Assembly: GCA_021158735.1 (NCBI GenBank)
Contig: JAGGUC010000050.1
Span: forward strand, 1 to 5,181
Length of the DNA: 5,181 bases
Direction of reading: 5' to 3'
DNA from: Desulfurococcales archaeon
GTDB lineage: Archaea > Thermoproteota > Thermoprotei_A > Sulfolobales > NBVN01
Part shown: one piece after another, positions 4,833 to 5,181 of the stretch
Layout of the letters: each line of letters starts with the position of its first letter
How positions within the stretch are numbered: position 1 is the first letter of the stretch
Notes under the pieces: model-generated
Told to the model about the DNA's origin: nothing
Databases searched by the model: none
What the model saw: only the letters and a program-made list of their open reading frames with translations
Translations under genes and position numbers: made by a program

Positions 4833-5181
4833 GGGATCAACTTACCCTCAAACCCAAGCTCCCCAATACTTCTTGATTTGAAGTACTCTCTCGCCTTACG
4901 GATGAGGTCGCTTATGATTTCCTCAAGTTGTTTGACGGTTAGTGCTTCACCGTAGATGCGCACCTTAGGTTCCGTACCTGACATCCTAACAAGTACCCAT
5001 GACTTATCCTCGTAGTTAACTCTGACCCCATCAATCGTTAGTACCTCGGCACTTTCCGGCGCTTTCGAGAGCAGGAACTCCTTAAGGGCTTCGTAGAGGC
5101 CTTCCTTATGTTCCTCAGGTACTCTTATGGAGTAGCGGGCCTGCGGGTAGTCAGGTATGTCGCTCATGAGTGAATTAATGT
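4829..5181 (-). CDS. C-terminal part of a phosphomannomutase/phosphoglucomutase (5' end outside window)
   Basis: This is the last 116 residues of an alpha-D-phosphohexomutase, which moves phosphate between C1 and C6 of glucose-, mannose- or glucosamine-phosphates for glycan and nucleotide-sugar synthesis. The frame stays open from the stop (TAG, minus strand 4831-4829) through the window edge at 5181. The Met at 5167 is therefore internal, not the start; before it are Ile-Asn-Ser-Leu. The segment is domain IV, the phosphate-binding domain: IDGVRVNYEDKSWVLVR followed by the hallmark MSGTEPKVRIYGEA, where SGTEP and the following Arg bind the substrate phosphate. A helix (LTVKQLEEIISDLIRKAREYF) and a short tail GELGFEGKLIP close the protein. 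The upstream piece SDIPDYPQARYSIRVPEE is the linker seen before domain IV in archaeal PMM/PGM and GlmM enzymes. Which sugar it uses cannot be told from this part. It converges on the AGOG gene with overlapping stop codons. Confidence 0.9.
   Translation of the reverse strand, partial: INSLMSDIPDYPQARYSIRVPEEHKEGLYEALKEFLLSKAPESAEVLTIDGVRVNYEDKSWVLVRMSGTEPKVRIYGEALTVKQLEEIISDLIRKAREYFKSRSIGELGFEGKLIP

Noticed and set aside
1..5181. CRISPR array, long terminal repeats or an intact insertion sequence
   Set aside because: No repeated units of 20 or more bases with regular spacing, no transposase frame and no long terminal inverted repeats were seen.

Overview
The window looks like the chromosome of a hyperthermophilic archaeon of the Thermoproteota (Crenarchaeota). 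The protein set is archaeal: GTP cyclohydrolase III, an AGOG-type DNA glycosylase, Trm14 and an archaeal Lrp-like regulator. Genes are tightly packed, AGG arginine codons are frequent, and A/T-rich TATA-like boxes lie about 25 bp before very short leaders that carry GGTG or GAGG ribosome-binding sites. The style and roughly 45-50% G+C of the genes would suit a Thermoproteales relative such as Caldivirga or Vulcanisaeta, but that placement is a guess.

Left part (1-911). Bases 1-14 hold the first codons of a gene running left off the window, with its own SD and TATA box. Facing away from it is an Lrp/AsnC-family regulator (162-625) that needs two frame corrections, one in an A5 run and one in a CCC run, so it is a pseudogene or carries sequence errors. 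Their shared 147-bp spacer is A/T-rich and contains several small repeats that could be operators. After the regulator comes a G+C-rich non-coding stretch (about 58% over 661-760) with a 13-bp bulged stem, inner hairpins and a UUCG loop. This is a candidate structured RNA of unknown identity, possibly a decayed transposon end.

Middle part (912-2687). An unrecognised 175-residue protein with a coiled coil and four C-terminal cysteines is followed, after a 114-bp gap with a possible promoter, by a THUMP-domain tRNA methyltransferase of the Trm14 family.

Right part (2690-5181). A TATA-like box and a strong SD precede a compact three-gene operon: lumazine synthase (ribH), GTP cyclohydrolase III (gch3) and the AGOG 8-oxoguanine DNA glycosylase. 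The gaps are 6 and 14 nt. The first two encode the first committed step and the penultimate step of archaeal riboflavin synthesis; the glycosylase adds base-excision repair to the transcript. A phosphomannomutase/phosphoglucomutase gene comes from the right on the opposite strand, and its stop codon overlaps that of the glycosylase gene.

The items most worth a second look are the G+C-rich candidate RNA at 660-795, the doubly frameshifted Lrp gene with apparently preserved promoter repeats, and the unrecognised coiled-coil/four-cysteine protein.
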